DNA of 64,000 nucleotides from assembly GCA_029268065.1 (NCBI GenBank), contig JAJUHC010000012.1, positions 1-64,000 of the forward strand, read 5' to 3'. Origin of the DNA: Clostridiales bacterium (lineage in GTDB: Bacteria; Bacillota; Clostridia; Oscillospirales; Oscillospiraceae). Under the pieces are notes generated by a model that saw only the letters and a list, made by a program, of their open reading frames with translations, was not told the origin of the DNA and ran no database searches. The position numbers were made by a program, and so were the translations under genes. Shown here piece by piece: positions 1-7,885 of the stretch; the first letter of the stretch is position 1, and every line of letters begins with the position of its first letter.

Positions 1-18
1 ATCATGACATGAATTTGA

Positions 19-50
19 CCCCTGGACTTCATTGTTCAGGGGTTTTCTTT
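19..50 (+). terminator. Rho-independent terminator of an upstream gene
   Basis: A 9-bp stem (CCCCTGGAC pairing with GTTCAGGGG, one G-U wobble) with a 6-base loop is followed by TTTTCTTT. It would end a gene lying left of the window and isolates the surface-protein gene that follows. Confidence 0.7.
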
Positions 51-141
51 ACCGATTTTTAAGGCAGTTGTGGACAAGTCCAATTATAATATTAGTATGC
101 GGTGAAAGCTGCAAATATATTATTTTTGGGAGGTTTCGACA

Positions 142-2259
142 ATGAACATGAAGAAACACAAAGTCAAAAGGGTTACCTTATTGATGTGCTTGGTAATGGC
201 ATTACTTACCTGCCAAGTGCTTCAACCAATAGTGGCAATTGCAGATGATGCTTCACCTGTAATTGTATCCACTTTGTCTGAATTGCAGGCAGCAATCAGC
301 AATGCACAAGATGGTGATGTCATCACTATTCAATCAACCATTACCATTGAATCCAATATTGTTATTGGTGACACCAACAAGCGGATTACCATACATAGGG
401 CTGACAATGCAAGTAGATTCATTGTCAATAATGGATACCCTATTTTATTTCAAAACTTGGTATTTGATGGTCAAGGGGTTTCATCACAATACCCAATGTT
501 TGAAGTAAATCAGACCATGACATTTGAAAACTGTGTTTTTAGAAACTTTGCTTCCACTTCTGATGGCGGTGCAATAGTGATAAAATCAACAGAAGCATTT
601 TTCAATAATTGCCTGTTTGAAAACAATAGTGCTGCATCAGGTGGTCATATAGCAGCAATAAATTATGGTATCGCAACAATTGAAAACAGTATAATGACTG
701 GTGGATATGCTAATTCAAAAGGTGGTGCAATAGCAATACTTTCAAATTCTACTGGTAATGTTTTGTCCAGTACCGTAACAGATAATGAAGCAGATGAATA
801 TGGCGGTGGTGTTTATAGTCAAGGGGCATTGACCGTCACTGGAACAAAGATATATGACAACATAGCTTCTATTGGTGGTGCAGACATTGCAAGTTTAGGA
901 TGGATGCAACCTTTACAATCCATTACAACCTTTGTTACCTTGTTTGCTGATGAAGGCATAATTCCAACAGCCTGGGTGACTGATTACACTGATGGGAAAC
1001 CCTATTCACAGTATCTAAGACTTGAATATTATGTTCCATTACCCCCTGCTGTCATACTTGATGCAGCTTCCCTGGGAACAGCAGATGATGGAAAGGTCAC
1101 AGGTCTTGAATCAGGGAAGTATTACAAGGTCACATCAGGTGAAGTGGTCAGCTATTCAAAAGCAGATGGAACACTGACTGCAATTGAATCAGAAGCTTTC
1201 CCACTGGATGGAAATGAAATCACTGGTCTGACAAATGGTGAAACATATTTGGTTGAGGAATTCACCCCTGCACCAACAACAGTGCTGCTTGATTCGGCAT
1301 CATTAGGAACAGCAGACAATGAAAAAATCACTGGTCTTTCAGCAGGAAAGGTGTATAAGGTTTCTGTGAATGCAGCAATTTACTATACCAAAGCTGATGG
1401 AACATTGACCACTGATGCAGAGGATGCAGAAGCACTGACAGGAACAGAAATTGTTGGTCTGACTAATGGTGGAACATACCTGGTGGAAGAATACACACCC
1501 CCGACACCTGAACCTGACCCATCAGAAGAACCTGACCCCACACCTGAACCAACACCCGAACCCGAAGAACCGACAGAAGAACCTGAACCGACACCTGACC
1601 CAAATGATGACCAGGATGAAGAACCAACACCTGACCCAAGTCCTACACCTACACCTGACCCTGAACCGACACCAACACCGACACCTTCACCAAGTAACAG
1701 TTCAGGCAGCGGTGGAAGCAGTTATTCATGTAAACCTGCTGTGACTGCACCCAAGGCTGTTGTTTTGTCTTATGGGAAAGCTGTTTTGGACACTACAAAG
1801 ACAGAATACCTGCTTGGCTTCACTGATGGTCTGATGGGCAGCAAAGGCACTGTAACAAAGGCAGAACTTGTCCAAATTATATATAGGCTTCTGACCCCTG
1901 ACAGTAAAGCTGCGGTATATTCAGAAAAGAACAGCTTCAAGGATGTTTCATCAAAGGATTGGTACAATGAAGCTGTCAGCAGCTTGGCAAATGCAGGTCT
2001 GATTGCAGGTGGTACTGGTGGAATATTCAACCCTGACAAGAATGTAACCTGGGGTGAAATGGTGTCCATCTTGGCAAAGTTCGCTGAACCAAATCATGAA
2101 TGGAAGATAATCACCAGGCATTGGGCAAAGGATGCACTGAACACTGCTATTTCTTATCGGTGGTTTGAATACAATGACCAATTCAACCCTGATGGTGAAG
2201 TGACCAGGCTTGAAATGCTGAACTTCATCAACACCATGTTTGACTGGACAACCAAATAA
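142..2259 (+). CDS. Secreted beta-helix surface protein with C-terminal SLH domains
   Basis: A 705-residue exported protein, probably held on the cell surface. Residues 1-35 form a signal peptide (Lys-rich start, hydrophobic core, cleavage near AIADDA). Residues about 40-260 have the short N/G-rich strands of a right-handed parallel beta-helix (pectate-lyase-like fold), with recurrent GGAI or GGGV turns. Two tandem repeats of about 75 residues follow (near 301-376 and 377-451, each ending GLTNGxTYLVEE). Residues about 452-516 are a Pro/Glu/Thr linker of EPTPEP type, and 550-705 hold S-layer-homology repeats (FKDV, GIFNPDKNVTWGE, FNPDGEVTRLE). The GGGAGG site is 8 bases before the ATG. Codon use is AT-rich and unlike the genes after 3 kb, which suggests acquisition. 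Enzyme activity or ligand is unknown; an adhesin or polysaccharide-binding protein are both possible. Confidence 0.8.
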   Translation: MNMKKHKVKRVTLLMCLVMALLTCQVLQPIVAIADDASPVIVSTLSELQAAISNAQDGDVITIQSTITIESNIVIGDTNKRITIHRADNASRFIVNNGYPILFQNLVFDGQGVSSQYPMFEVNQTMTFENCVFRNFASTSDGGAIVIKSTEAFFNNCLFENNSAASGGHIAAINYGIATIENSIMTGGYANSKGGAIAILSNSTGNVLSSTVTDNEADEYGGGVYSQGALTVTGTKIYDNIASIGGADIASLGWMQPLQSITTFVTLFADEGIIPTAWVTDYTDGKPYSQYLRLEYYVPLPPAVILDAASLGTADDGKVTGLESGKYYKVTSGEVVSYSKADGTLTAIESEAFPLDGNEITGLTNGETYLVEEFTPAPTTVLLDSASLGTADNEKITGLSAGKVYKVSVNAAIYYTKADGTLTTDAEDAEALTGTEIVGLTNGGTYLVEEYTPPTPEPDPSEEPDPTPEPTPEPEEPTEEPEPTPDPNDDQDEEPTPDPSPTPTPDPEPTPTPTPSPSNSSGSGGSSYSCKPAVTAPKAVVLSYGKAVLDTTKTEYLLGFTDGLMGSKGTVTKAELVQIIYRLLTPDSKAAVYSEKNSFKDVSSKDWYNEAVSSLANAGLIAGGTGGIFNPDKNVTWGEMVSILAKFAEPNHEWKIITRHWAKDALNTAISYRWFEYNDQFNPDGEVTRLEMLNFINTMFDWTTK

Positions 2260-2271
2260 ACCATGAGCAGA

Positions 2272-2305
2272 AAAAAGCACCTTGTTATAATGCAGGGTGC
2301 TTTTT
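2272..2305 (+). terminator. Rho-independent terminator after the surface protein
   Basis: AAAAAGCACCTTG pairs with CAGGGTGCTTTTT (one G-U wobble) around an 8-base loop and runs into T residues. It lies 12 bases after the stop codon. Confidence 0.85.
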
Positions 2306-2510
2306 CCCTTGCCTGTCCTTCCTACTTGCCCTGTGTGAAGCTTCAAGGCATTGGGTAATGGAATTATACCCCCTGCAAATTAAAACCGTTCTGAAAGGAA
2401 ATATGGCTTTCTCACATGAAGTGTGATATAATGGAATATCTTGAAATTAACTTTTCAAAAATGGTGATACTGCTTGTATGTTAACCAGTACAGGACACAA
2501 ATGAAAAACA

Positions 2511-2550
2511 AGCACCTGAACCCACACAGCATGGGCAGATGCTTTGCTTT
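2511..2550 (+). terminator. Stem-loop, possible terminator, in the gap before the 57-residue gene
   Basis: Interrupted stem AGCA-CTG-CCCA pairing with TGGG-CAG-TGCT, followed by TTTGCTTT. The rest of the gap from 2306 to 2634 is AT-rich, has a TATAAT-like box near 2430, and no reading frame I would call a gene. Confidence 0.4.
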
Positions 2551-2634
2551 ATATCCTGGGGGTACAATTACCCCTTGAAGGTAATAAAAATGGCTTACAG
2601 GGCATTTTAGAAGGTCATTTTTTCAGGGAAGGTG

Positions 2635-2808
2635 ATGAAAATGAAGCTTGATGCACAATTGACCCGATATGCGGAACAATTCAATGACAATTTCCCACTG
2701 TTCACTGTTCGTGACATGGATGAAGGGGAAATCATCCTGGCTGTTCAGAAATGCCTGGATGAAAACAAGCCTTTTATCACTGACTGCCCTGATGGGGTGG
2801 ACTATTGA
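2635..2808 (+). CDS. Small acidic protein of unknown function, 57 residues
   Basis: ATG at 2635 (or the second ATG at 2641) opens a 57-codon frame ending TGA, preceded by GGGAAGGTG. The product starts MKMKLDAQLTRYAEQF and ends CPDGVDY; it is acidic, without a signal peptide or membrane segment. It shares the AT-rich codon style of the surface-protein gene. I do not recognise the family; small proteins like this are common in integrative elements of Clostridia, which is an inference from context only. Confidence 0.5.
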   Translation: MKMKLDAQLTRYAEQFNDNFPLFTVRDMDEGEIILAVQKCLDENKPFITDCPDGVDY

Positions 2809-2898
2809 AAGTTAATTTTCAAGGGTGAATTTGTGTTACTATCGTGTTACTAACCCCCATGGTTGAACCCTTCCTGGGGTAGTTCAAAAAGTTCAAAA

Positions 2899-2920
2899 GC
2901 CCTTGAAAATAGGGCATTTT
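2899..2920 (+). terminator. Short hairpin with T-tract at the right edge of the AT-rich segment
   Basis: GCCCT, 7-base loop, AGGGC, then ATTTT. Just upstream, GTGTTACTA occurs twice (2833-2841 and 2844-2852) separated by two bases. No gene is seen between 2809 and 3018. Confidence 0.35.
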
Positions 2921-2947
2921 AAGGGTTAGTAAAATGAACAAATTCAT

Positions 2948-2978
2948 GGTATAATATCCGCAGAGCGGATATTATACC
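2948..2978. promoter_or_regulatory. Perfect 14-bp inverted repeat overlapping a -10-like box
   Basis: GGTATAATATCCGC, spacer AGA, GCGGATATTATACC. The left arm contains TATAAT (2950-2955). It lies 40 bases before the start of the NYN gene, where composition changes from AT-rich to the GC-richer host style. It could be an operator for the NYN gene or a junction sequence of the AT-rich segment. Confidence 0.5.
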
Positions 2979-3018
2979 CGCGCATGCGTTTATATTTATC
3001 AGATTGGGAGGGTTAATT

Positions 3019-3786
3019 TTGGCGACAGAGCTGTGCAACCTGAATCTCGCCGTTTTGATAGACGCCGACAACGCCCCGCGCACGGCGCTGGGCAGCATCA
3101 TGCAGGAGATCGCAATTTACGGCACACCTACAATCAAGCGCATTTACGGCGACTGGACGAACCCAAATGTGGGTACATGGAAAATGTCCCTTTTGGAGAA
3201 CGCCATTACACCGGTACAGCAGTACGGATATACCACAGGCAAAAACTCCACTGATTCGGCCATGATTATCGACGCGATGGATATCCTGTACGCCGGAAAT
3301 GTGGATGGCTTCGTAATCGTTTCGAGCGACAGTGATTTTACGCGCCTCGCCATACGCCTTCGCGAGGCCGGCCTTCGTGTGATCGGCATAGGCGAAAAGA
3401 AAACTCCCTTGCCTTTTATTGCGTCCTGCGACAAGTTTATTTATATCGAGCTAATCAGGGCAAAGTATCAGGAGCCCGAAGACGAGAAGTCGGGGCAGCG
3501 TATCCGCCGCTTTCCAAAAAAAAGCTCGGAACACCCGCCCGTACCCGCCGACGCGGTCAGGTTCATCGCGGATTCGGTATCGGACATTGCAGACGAAGAC
3601 GGCTGGGCTTATCTCGGTGAGCTGGGCAACCTGCTGATAAAAAAGCGTCCCGACTTCGATTCCAGGAACTACGGTTTTTCAAAGCTGACCGCCCTGGTCC
3701 GCTCCATCCCCCGCTTTGAGGTCGATGCGCGTCAGGTCGCCGGAACAAACACCACCCATATTTACATCAGAGACAAAGAGGTTTAG
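3019..3786 (+). CDS. NYN-domain (LabA/DUF88) protein with C-terminal OST-HTH/LOTUS domain
   Basis: A 255-residue putative RNA-binding nuclease. The N-terminal NYN domain (about 8-150) is PIN-like and keeps the acidic positions expected for metal-dependent RNase activity: IDADN near residue 15, DSAMIIDAMD near 80, SSDSDF near 100. The C-terminal part (about 180-250, from AVRFIADSV to THIYIRDKEV) resembles an OST-HTH/LOTUS domain thought to bind RNA. The TTG at 3019 follows GGGAGGG with 6 bases spacing and is preferred over the in-frame TTG at 3004, which lies before that site. The next gene begins one base after the stop. Target RNA is unknown. Confidence 0.8.
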   Translation: MATELCNLNLAVLIDADNAPRTALGSIMQEIAIYGTPTIKRIYGDWTNPNVGTWKMSLLENAITPVQQYGYTTGKNSTDSAMIIDAMDILYAGNVDGFVIVSSDSDFTRLAIRLREAGLRVIGIGEKKTPLPFIASCDKFIYIELIRAKYQEPEDEKSGQRIRRFPKKSSEHPPVPADAVRFIADSVSDIADEDGWAYLGELGNLLIKKRPDFDSRNYGFSKLTALVRSIPRFEVDARQVAGTNTTHIYIRDKEV

Positions 3787-3787
3787 A

Positions 3788-4642
3788 ATGTACTTCCGCA
3801 GAAAAAAAAGAAACCGCAGGCGCGGCAGGCGGGCTGTTTTCGTATTTGCTCTACTGGTTTTGATTCTGGTCGTTATGGGGTATGACAGCAACACGCGCAT
3901 TGTAACCGAGGAGTTTCCCGTTTCCGGCTCAAAGATCCCAGAGGCCTTTAACGGCTACCGAATTGTCCAGCTATCCGACCTTCACGGAAAAAGCTTTGGA
4001 AAGAACAACGAGAGGCTTGTTTCCGCCGTAAAATCGGCCAAGCCTGATATAATAGTAATAACCGGAGACCTTATTGAGGACAGCAAAAGCGGAGCGTGGG
4101 CCAGGTCCCTATTTCAGAGCCTTACTCCGATAGCCCCCGTCTATTATGTCACCGGCAACCACGAATGGGCGTCCGGCGGTCTTGTTGAGCTTTTTCAAAT
4201 CATAGACGACTGCGGGGTGATCCCCCTGCGGAACGAATACCTGCTGCTTACCAAAGATAAGGACTCGCTGGTTCTTGCGGGAGTAGACGACCCGAACGGT
4301 TTTGCGGACCAGAAAACGCCGCAACAGCTCTTCAGCGAAATCAAAAGCAAGCATAAGGACAATTATACGCTGCTTTTGGCGCACAGGAACACTCTTCTTG
4401 ATACATACGCCGGGATAGGGGCAGATCTTGTATTGACCGGACACAGTCATGGAGGAATAATAAGGCTTCCCTTTGTCGGCGGCGTTTTAAGCACCGACAG
4501 ATCGTTTTTCCCAAAATACGACGCCGGCTTTTTCATAAGAGAAAAAACCGTCATGTTCGTTTCGCGCGGGCTGGGACCTTTCCGGCACATTCCGAGGTTT
4601 CTGAATAATCCTCAGATAGCCGTGATAATACTAAAGAAATAA
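3788..4642 (+). CDS. Membrane-anchored metallophosphoesterase (YkuE/YaeI-like)
   Basis: 284 residues. A basic N-terminus (MYFRRKKRNRRRGRR) precedes one hydrophobic segment (about 16-34), giving a signal-anchored protein with an outside catalytic domain. Calcineurin-like metal motifs are complete: QLSDLHG, VITGDLIED, GNHEW, LLLAHR and LTGHSHGG. Family members are two-metal phosphoesterases; the lipid pyrophosphatase or phosphodiesterase role of YaeI/YkuE is possible but not shown here. The in-frame extension upstream overlaps the NYN gene and is rejected; AAAGAGG lies before the ATG at 3788. It is followed after 17 bases by the M16 peptidase. Confidence 0.85.
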   Translation: MYFRRKKRNRRRGRRAVFVFALLVLILVVMGYDSNTRIVTEEFPVSGSKIPEAFNGYRIVQLSDLHGKSFGKNNERLVSAVKSAKPDIIVITGDLIEDSKSGAWARSLFQSLTPIAPVYYVTGNHEWASGGLVELFQIIDDCGVIPLRNEYLLLTKDKDSLVLAGVDDPNGFADQKTPQQLFSEIKSKHKDNYTLLLAHRNTLLDTYAGIGADLVLTGHSHGGIIRLPFVGGVLSTDRSFFPKYDAGFFIREKTVMFVSRGLGPFRHIPRFLNNPQIAVIILKK

Positions 4643-4659
4643 AAGCTTAGGAGCATTTC

Positions 4660-5913
4660 ATGTATAACAAGATAAGACTGCAAAACGGCGTCAGGATAGT
4701 GACCGAAAGCATTCCTTACGTCCGCTCCGCCGCAGTGGGCATATGGGTCGGAACGGGCTCGCGTTTTGAGTCCGCCTCAGAGAACGGAGCGGCGCATTTT
4801 ATTGAACACATGCTTTTCAAGGGCACGCAGACCCGGAGCGCGGCGGAGCTCGCCGAACAGATGGATCATATCGGCGGACAGATTAACGCCTTCACGACAA
4901 GGGACTGCACCTGCTTTTACGGCAAGGCGCTGGATACCCATCTCCATCTCGCCATAGACGTCCTCTGCGACATGTTTTTTTATTCGCGCTTTGATGAGAC
5001 GGATGTGAAAAACGAGCGCGGCGTAATAATCGAAGAAATCGGCATGTACGAGGATACTCCCGAGGATCTTGTCGTGGAGCAGCTCTTTGCCTCGGTTTAC
5101 AAGGGCTCCTCTCTTTCAAGGCCGATACTCGGAAAAAAGAAAACACTCGAGAACATGAGCGGCGCGTTCCTCCGCGATTTCATGGAGAGGAAGTACCGTT
5201 CCGGCGACATAGTGGTCGCAATGTCCGGCAGCTTCAAAGACGAGGACGTTGAATTCCTTCGTGAGAAGTTTTCCGTTCTTCCGAAAAGCAGGAAGGCGAG
5301 ACTGTCCGCCGCGCATTATTCTCCCTGCTTTGTAACAAAAAGAAAGAAAATCGAGCAGAACCACATTTGCCTCTCCTTCCCCTCCGTAAGCAATCTTGAC
5401 CCCGACCGTTACGCCATGCAGCTTCTGAACAACATATTTGGCGGCGGAATGTCCTCGCGCCTTTTCCAGGAGCTTCGCGAAAAGCGAGGTCTGTGCTATT
5501 CCGTCGGGAGCTTTCTCTCCGCCCACGACGACACCGGGGTTTACTGCATCTCCCTCGCGCTTTCGCAGGAGTCGGAGGAGAAGGCGCTGCATACGATCGC
5601 GGATGAAATCCATAGGATGACTCAGGGCGGGGTTTCGGACCTGGAGCTTGACCGTTCCCGCGAGCAGGTGAAGGCCAACATCCTCATGGGCCTCGAGTCG
5701 ACAAACACGAGGATGAACCGCATGGCCAGGAGCGAGATGGTTTTGGGCCGTGTGCCGGAAACCGAGGAAACTATCGCCGCCTATGACGCCGTGACGAGGG
5801 ACGATCTTCTTCGTCTGGCAAGCAAGGTGCTGAACGCTGAAACGCTCGGTTTTTCCGCGGTCGGCAGAATAAGACCCGAAAGCGAATACCGGGCTATGCT
5901 AAGCAAGTTCTGA
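4660..5913 (+). CDS. M16 family zinc metallopeptidase (YmxG/MlpA-like)
   Basis: 417 residues, the usual length for the mitochondrial-processing-peptidase-like family. The inverted zinc motif HFIEH is at about residues 47-51, followed about 75 residues later by the conserved glutamate in ERGVIIEEIGMY. The second half has the GGGMSSRLFQELREKRG signature of the inactive domain. No signal peptide, so probably cytosolic. In Bacillus and Clostridia the homologue often lies near dut, dapG or pnp genes, which are absent here. TAGGAG stands before the ATG. The MITE-like element begins three bases after its stop. Confidence 0.9.
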   Translation: MYNKIRLQNGVRIVTESIPYVRSAAVGIWVGTGSRFESASENGAAHFIEHMLFKGTQTRSAAELAEQMDHIGGQINAFTTRDCTCFYGKALDTHLHLAIDVLCDMFFYSRFDETDVKNERGVIIEEIGMYEDTPEDLVVEQLFASVYKGSSLSRPILGKKKTLENMSGAFLRDFMERKYRSGDIVVAMSGSFKDEDVEFLREKFSVLPKSRKARLSAAHYSPCFVTKRKKIEQNHICLSFPSVSNLDPDRYAMQLLNNIFGGGMSSRLFQELREKRGLCYSVGSFLSAHDDTGVYCISLALSQESEEKALHTIADEIHRMTQGGVSDLELDRSREQVKANILMGLESTNTRMNRMARSEMVLGRVPETEETIAAYDAVTRDDLLRLASKVLNAETLGFSAVGRIRPESEYRAMLSKF

Positions 5914-5915
5914 AA

Positions 5916-6067
5916 AAGGGGCTGTTGCAAAACGCCCTGGTTGAAAAATAATGTACAAAAATGCGCCTTGATTTGGCCTTAAGAGCCATTTCAAAGCGCA
6001 TTTTTTGTTTGTAGGGCCGCTTTTTTGTGCAATTTGCTGTCGCAAATATGTTTTGCAACATCCCCTT
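5916..6067. mobile_element. MITE-like element with 18-bp terminal inverted repeats
   Basis: A 152-bp non-coding unit. Left end AAGGGGCTGTTGCAAAAC (5916-5933) and right end GTTTTGCAACATCCCCTT (6050-6067) are inverted copies with one mismatch. The inside holds a long imperfect hairpin: AAATGCGCCTTGA (from about 5962) pairs with TCAAAGCGCATTT, followed by a T-run. The ends resemble termini of DDE insertion sequences. It fills the gap between convergent M16 peptidase and cbiZ genes and may serve both as a terminator. No clear target duplication was seen and no second copy exists in the window. Confidence 0.65.
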
Positions 6068-6072
6068 ATCGT

Positions 6073-7119
6073 TTATTGAAGCTTTGACAGCAGCCCTTCG
6101 ATGTATGCTTCCGCCATGGAGTCTAAGGCGTTTTCGCTAAAGGAAAGCGGCGACGGATCCATCCCCATCAGCGCGAGAAGCTGTCCCGCCGTCCTGAGCG
6201 CCTGCTCTCCAGGAAGCATTCCCCACGAAAGCTGGTCAAGTATGTGCGCGTAAAGGGATGTGAGCGACACAAGGCCTTCGTCTCTCGCGATTTTGCCTAT
6301 ACGCTCGGAAAAGCGCTCGTAAGCAACGCCTTTTCTGAGAGCCCTTTCCGCAAGCGCGTCTTTGGTCGCTCCGAACCTGCCCATCCTCGAGAAAACGTCC
6401 ATCTGCCGATTTGCGCAAAGCCCCGTTTCGAGAAACAGCGCCTCTTTTACGGCGGGGATGACCGCCCTCCCTATCATCTCTCCCAGCTTGAAATGCTTTC
6501 CTGCTTCAGTAAGTCTTGTCGGCGACAGGGGGTTTGCGACGATTATCGTCCCGTCGGTGCCCGATCCCGTAGCAATGCCGCTTGAGTAGCGGCTCGGCAC
6601 CAGCAGCTCCTGCAGGGCGGCGGTTTTGGCTTCCGTGCAGGTTACGAGCGATCTGGCGAGAGCTCCCTCCGTAAGGTCTGCGTCTATAAATAGAAGTATA
6701 TTTATAGTACCCGCGACAAATTTAAACCTTCCCTCATCCTCGTGCCAGAGGGCTATGTCGCCCACGCGCCCGGCGTTTACGTCTATTCCGCCTGTTACTA
6801 CGGCCGTTACGCTCATTTCGCCGTATTCGAGCGTCTTTATCGAGGCATTGTCCATGGACGCCGCCGTGCTCATGCCGGAGCTCAGCCGGGGATCAAGCCC
6901 CAGCTCCCCTGCAATCGCCGCGACATGCTCTTCATAGCTTGGAGCCCTCATCTCGCCGGAGAATTCTCCTCCGTGATTGAATATCCATTTCAGCCCGTCC
7001 TGCCTCCCTCCGTTGAGAGGCGCCGTGCCGAGAACCTTTCTACGCTCCGAAAAGCAGGCTACAAGGGCTTCGTTGTACTTTCTCAAGGTATCGCCGTTCT
7101 TGAAGCTGTATATAGTCAA
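6073..7119 (-). CDS. cbiZ: Adenosylcobinamide amidohydrolase
   Basis: 348 residues. CbiZ hydrolyses the amide bond of adenosylcobinamide to release adenosylcobyric acid, letting a cell rebuild an imported corrinoid with its own lower ligand. The family core is visible: SSGMSTAASMDN, VTGGIDVNAGRVGD, INILLFIDADLTEGAL, EAKTAALQEL and GIATGSGTDG. The start is taken as TTG at 7119, five bases after the btuD stop, because AGGAGG in the end of btuD lies 9 bases before it; the ATG-led longer frame would overlap btuD. It is the last gene of the riboswitch-controlled btuF-btuC-btuD-cbiZ operon and ends at the MITE-like element. Confidence 0.88.
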   Translation of the reverse strand: MTIYSFKNGDTLRKYNEALVACFSERRKVLGTAPLNGGRQDGLKWIFNHGGEFSGEMRAPSYEEHVAAIAGELGLDPRLSSGMSTAASMDNASIKTLEYGEMSVTAVVTGGIDVNAGRVGDIALWHEDEGRFKFVAGTINILLFIDADLTEGALARSLVTCTEAKTAALQELLVPSRYSSGIATGSGTDGTIIVANPLSPTRLTEAGKHFKLGEMIGRAVIPAVKEALFLETGLCANRQMDVFSRMGRFGATKDALAERALRKGVAYERFSERIGKIARDEGLVSLTSLYAHILDQLSWGMLPGEQALRTAGQLLALMGMDPSPLSFSENALDSMAEAYIEGLLSKLQ

Positions 7120-7123
7120 TGCA

Positions 7124-7885
7124 TCAATCCTCCTGCCATTGCGAAAGCATGGAGGAAAGCCAGTCGTAAACGTCCATTCCGTATACCACACCCAGCCTTT
7201 CCCTTGTCAGCACCTCCTTAACCGCCCCGGAGGCCACGAGCCTGCCCTTGTTCATAAGCAGCGCGTGGGTTCCATAAGCCTTGGCCAGACTCAGGTCATG
7301 AACGACGGAGACAACCGACCTTCCGGTTTCCTCTATCCATGTTTTTATCATCTCAAAGGTGCTCTTCTGATACAACAGGTCGAGGTGGTTCGTCGGCTCA
7401 TCCAGTATCAGCAGCTCCGGATCCTGCGCCAGGACCTGAGCGAGGAAGGTACGCTGCCGTTCCCCGCCGGAAAGGGTAAGCACCGACTGCCTGCGTATTT
7501 CGGAAAGCCCGGTAAGCTCCAAAGCGCGTTCGATATATTCCTCATCCTTTCGAGAAATCGGGGAAAACGCACCCTTTGAGTATGCGTAGCGTCCGAGCTT
7601 TATGATTTCCTCGACAGTGAAGGAATAGCCAACATGAGAGCTTTGCGCCAGGATCCCGATATGCCTGGCAATCTCGGCGGGCTTCAGCCTGCGGAGGTCC
7701 TTCCCTTCAAAAAGCAGGACGCCGGTATACGGCGCGCCGCCGGAAACGGCGTTCACAATCGTGCTCTTGCCCGCTCCGTTAGGCCCCGCTATCATAACCC
7801 ACTCTTTTTTGCCGATTTTGAAACTCACGTCGTCAAGCACGGAGAGATTGCCGTATCTCACGGAGAGATTCCTTGCCTCAAGCAT
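7124..7885 (-). CDS. btuD: Corrinoid (or siderophore-type) ABC transporter ATP-binding protein
   Basis: 253 residues, BtuD/FecE family. Walker A GPNGAGKST near 34-42, signature LSGGERQR near 139, Walker B LLILDEPTNHLD near 160 and the switch VSVVHDLS. It powers the BtuC permease. Its ATG overlaps the btuC stop by one base (TGATG). The cobalamin riboswitch and cbiZ point to corrinoids as substrate; motif alone cannot separate B12 from iron-siderophore importers. Confidence 0.88.
   Translation of the reverse strand: MLEARNLSVRYGNLSVLDDVSFKIGKKEWVMIAGPNGAGKSTIVNAVSGGAPYTGVLLFEGKDLRRLKPAEIARHIGILAQSSHVGYSFTVEEIIKLGRYAYSKGAFSPISRKDEEYIERALELTGLSEIRRQSVLTLSGGERQRTFLAQVLAQDPELLILDEPTNHLDLLYQKSTFEMIKTWIEETGRSVVSVVHDLSLAKAYGTHALLMNKGRLVASGAVKEVLTRERLGVVYGMDVYDWLSSMLSQWQED

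Noticed and set aside
2809-3018. 3' end of a tyrosine integrase gene next to the palindrome
   Set aside because: Translation of all frames gives no integrase motifs and frequent stops; only the composition change supports an element boundary.
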